This document shows, one piece after another, positions 5,001 to 5,216 of a stretch of 5,216 bases of DNA. The translations under genes and the position numbers were made by a program. The notes under the pieces were generated by a model that was given only the letters and a program-made list of their open reading frames with translations, did not search any database and had not been told where the DNA came from. Positions within the stretch are counted from its first letter, which is position 1, and each line of letters starts with the position of its first letter. The stretch is from Bacteroidota bacterium (GTDB lineage Bacteria > Bacteroidota > Bacteroidia > Flavobacteriales > Flavobacteriaceae): NCBI GenBank assembly GCA_024280815.1, contig JAJRPL010000430.1:1-5216 (forward strand), in the 5' to 3' direction.

Positions 5001-5216
5001 ATGGCAAAGAAAGAAGAATTAGAATGTTCGTTTTGTAAACGTAAAAAATCAGAAACCAATTTATTGATAGCTGGCTTAGACGCTCATATTTGCGATAGAT
5101 GTATTGAGCAAGCTCACGGCTTGGTGATAGAAGAAGTTGTTGATACTGATGCAAAAGGGTTGTCAGGTGAGTTGATATTAAAAAAACCTCAAGAAATTAA
5201 AGCCTTTTTAGACCAA
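5001..5216 (+). CDS. clpX: ATP-dependent Clp protease ATP-binding subunit ClpX, N-terminal part (3' end cut by window)
   Basis: The first 72 codons are open to the right edge with no stop. They encode the N-terminal zinc-binding domain of ClpX, with cysteines C9, C12, C31 and C34 in the arrangement CxxC-x18-CxxC. This domain dimerises and binds substrates and adaptors such as SspB in proteobacteria. The segment KPQEIKAFLDQ (62-72) is the conserved lead-in to the AAA+ module; the Walker motifs lie outside the window. ClpX unfolds tagged or damaged proteins and threads them into ClpP. It lies 49 bp after clpP with no hairpin between, so the two are very probably one transcript. A purine-rich stretch (AGAAAAGAG, 4991-4999) just before the ATG may act as a weak ribosome binding site. 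The 72-residue fragment is short, but the motif set is specific. Confidence 0.96.
   Translation, partial: MAKKEELECSFCKRKKSETNLLIAGLDAHICDRCIEQAHGLVIEEVVDTDAKGLSGELILKKPQEIKAFLDQ

Noticed and set aside
1..5216. A previously undescribed multi-gene system such as defence, mobile element, CRISPR or biosynthetic cluster.
   Set aside because: Every gene belongs to a recognisable conserved family in an ordinary chromosomal context; there are no terminal repeats, integrase, transposase, array or stretch of foreign-looking composition.

Overview
The window looks like a piece of the core chromosome of a marine or aquatic Bacteroidota, most likely a member of the Flavobacteriaceae. Four things point there. 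The DNA is strongly AT-rich. Genes start behind A-rich leaders rather than clear Shine-Dalgarno sequences. Promoter elements match the Bacteroidota pattern (TTG, about 19 nt, TAnnTTTG) rather than the sigma-70 TATAAT form. The protein sequences themselves read as flavobacterial versions of their families. This lineage call is an inference from sequence character, not from a database search.

Layout. From 1 to 706 (+ strand) lie the C-terminal end of a rubredoxin-domain protein, cut by the window edge, and a small NifX/NifB-type metal-cluster-binding protein with a histidine-rich tail. Convergent to these, on the - strand, are aroA (2632 to 1424, EPSP synthase) followed by a single-domain precorrin-2 dehydrogenase of the CysG-N/Met8p type (1364 to 777) that seems to start at TTG. 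A 176 bp divergent intergenic region (2633-2808) separates aroA from tig and holds promoter elements for both. On the + strand follow tig (trigger factor, 2809-4131), a strong intrinsic terminator (4152-4184), clpP (4274-4951) and the first 72 codons of clpX (from 5001), which runs off the window.

How the genes work together. Tig-ClpP-ClpX is the widely conserved protein quality-control cluster: a ribosome-bound chaperone, a serine protease and its AAA+ unfoldase. The left part has a redox and metallocofactor theme: a rubredoxin electron carrier, a NifX-like cluster binder and a siroheme-pathway enzyme. It would fit beside an assimilatory sulfite or nitrite reductase locus outside the window, but that is inference. 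AroA belongs to the shikimate pathway and is probably co-transcribed with the siroheme gene.

No gap between genes exceeds 300 bases. I see no mobile element, CRISPR array, RNA gene or clearly novel multi-gene system. The points worth a second look are modest: a non-ATG start, two short perfect palindromes in gene leaders, degenerate rubredoxin and PPIase motifs, and the terminator that splits tig from clpP.
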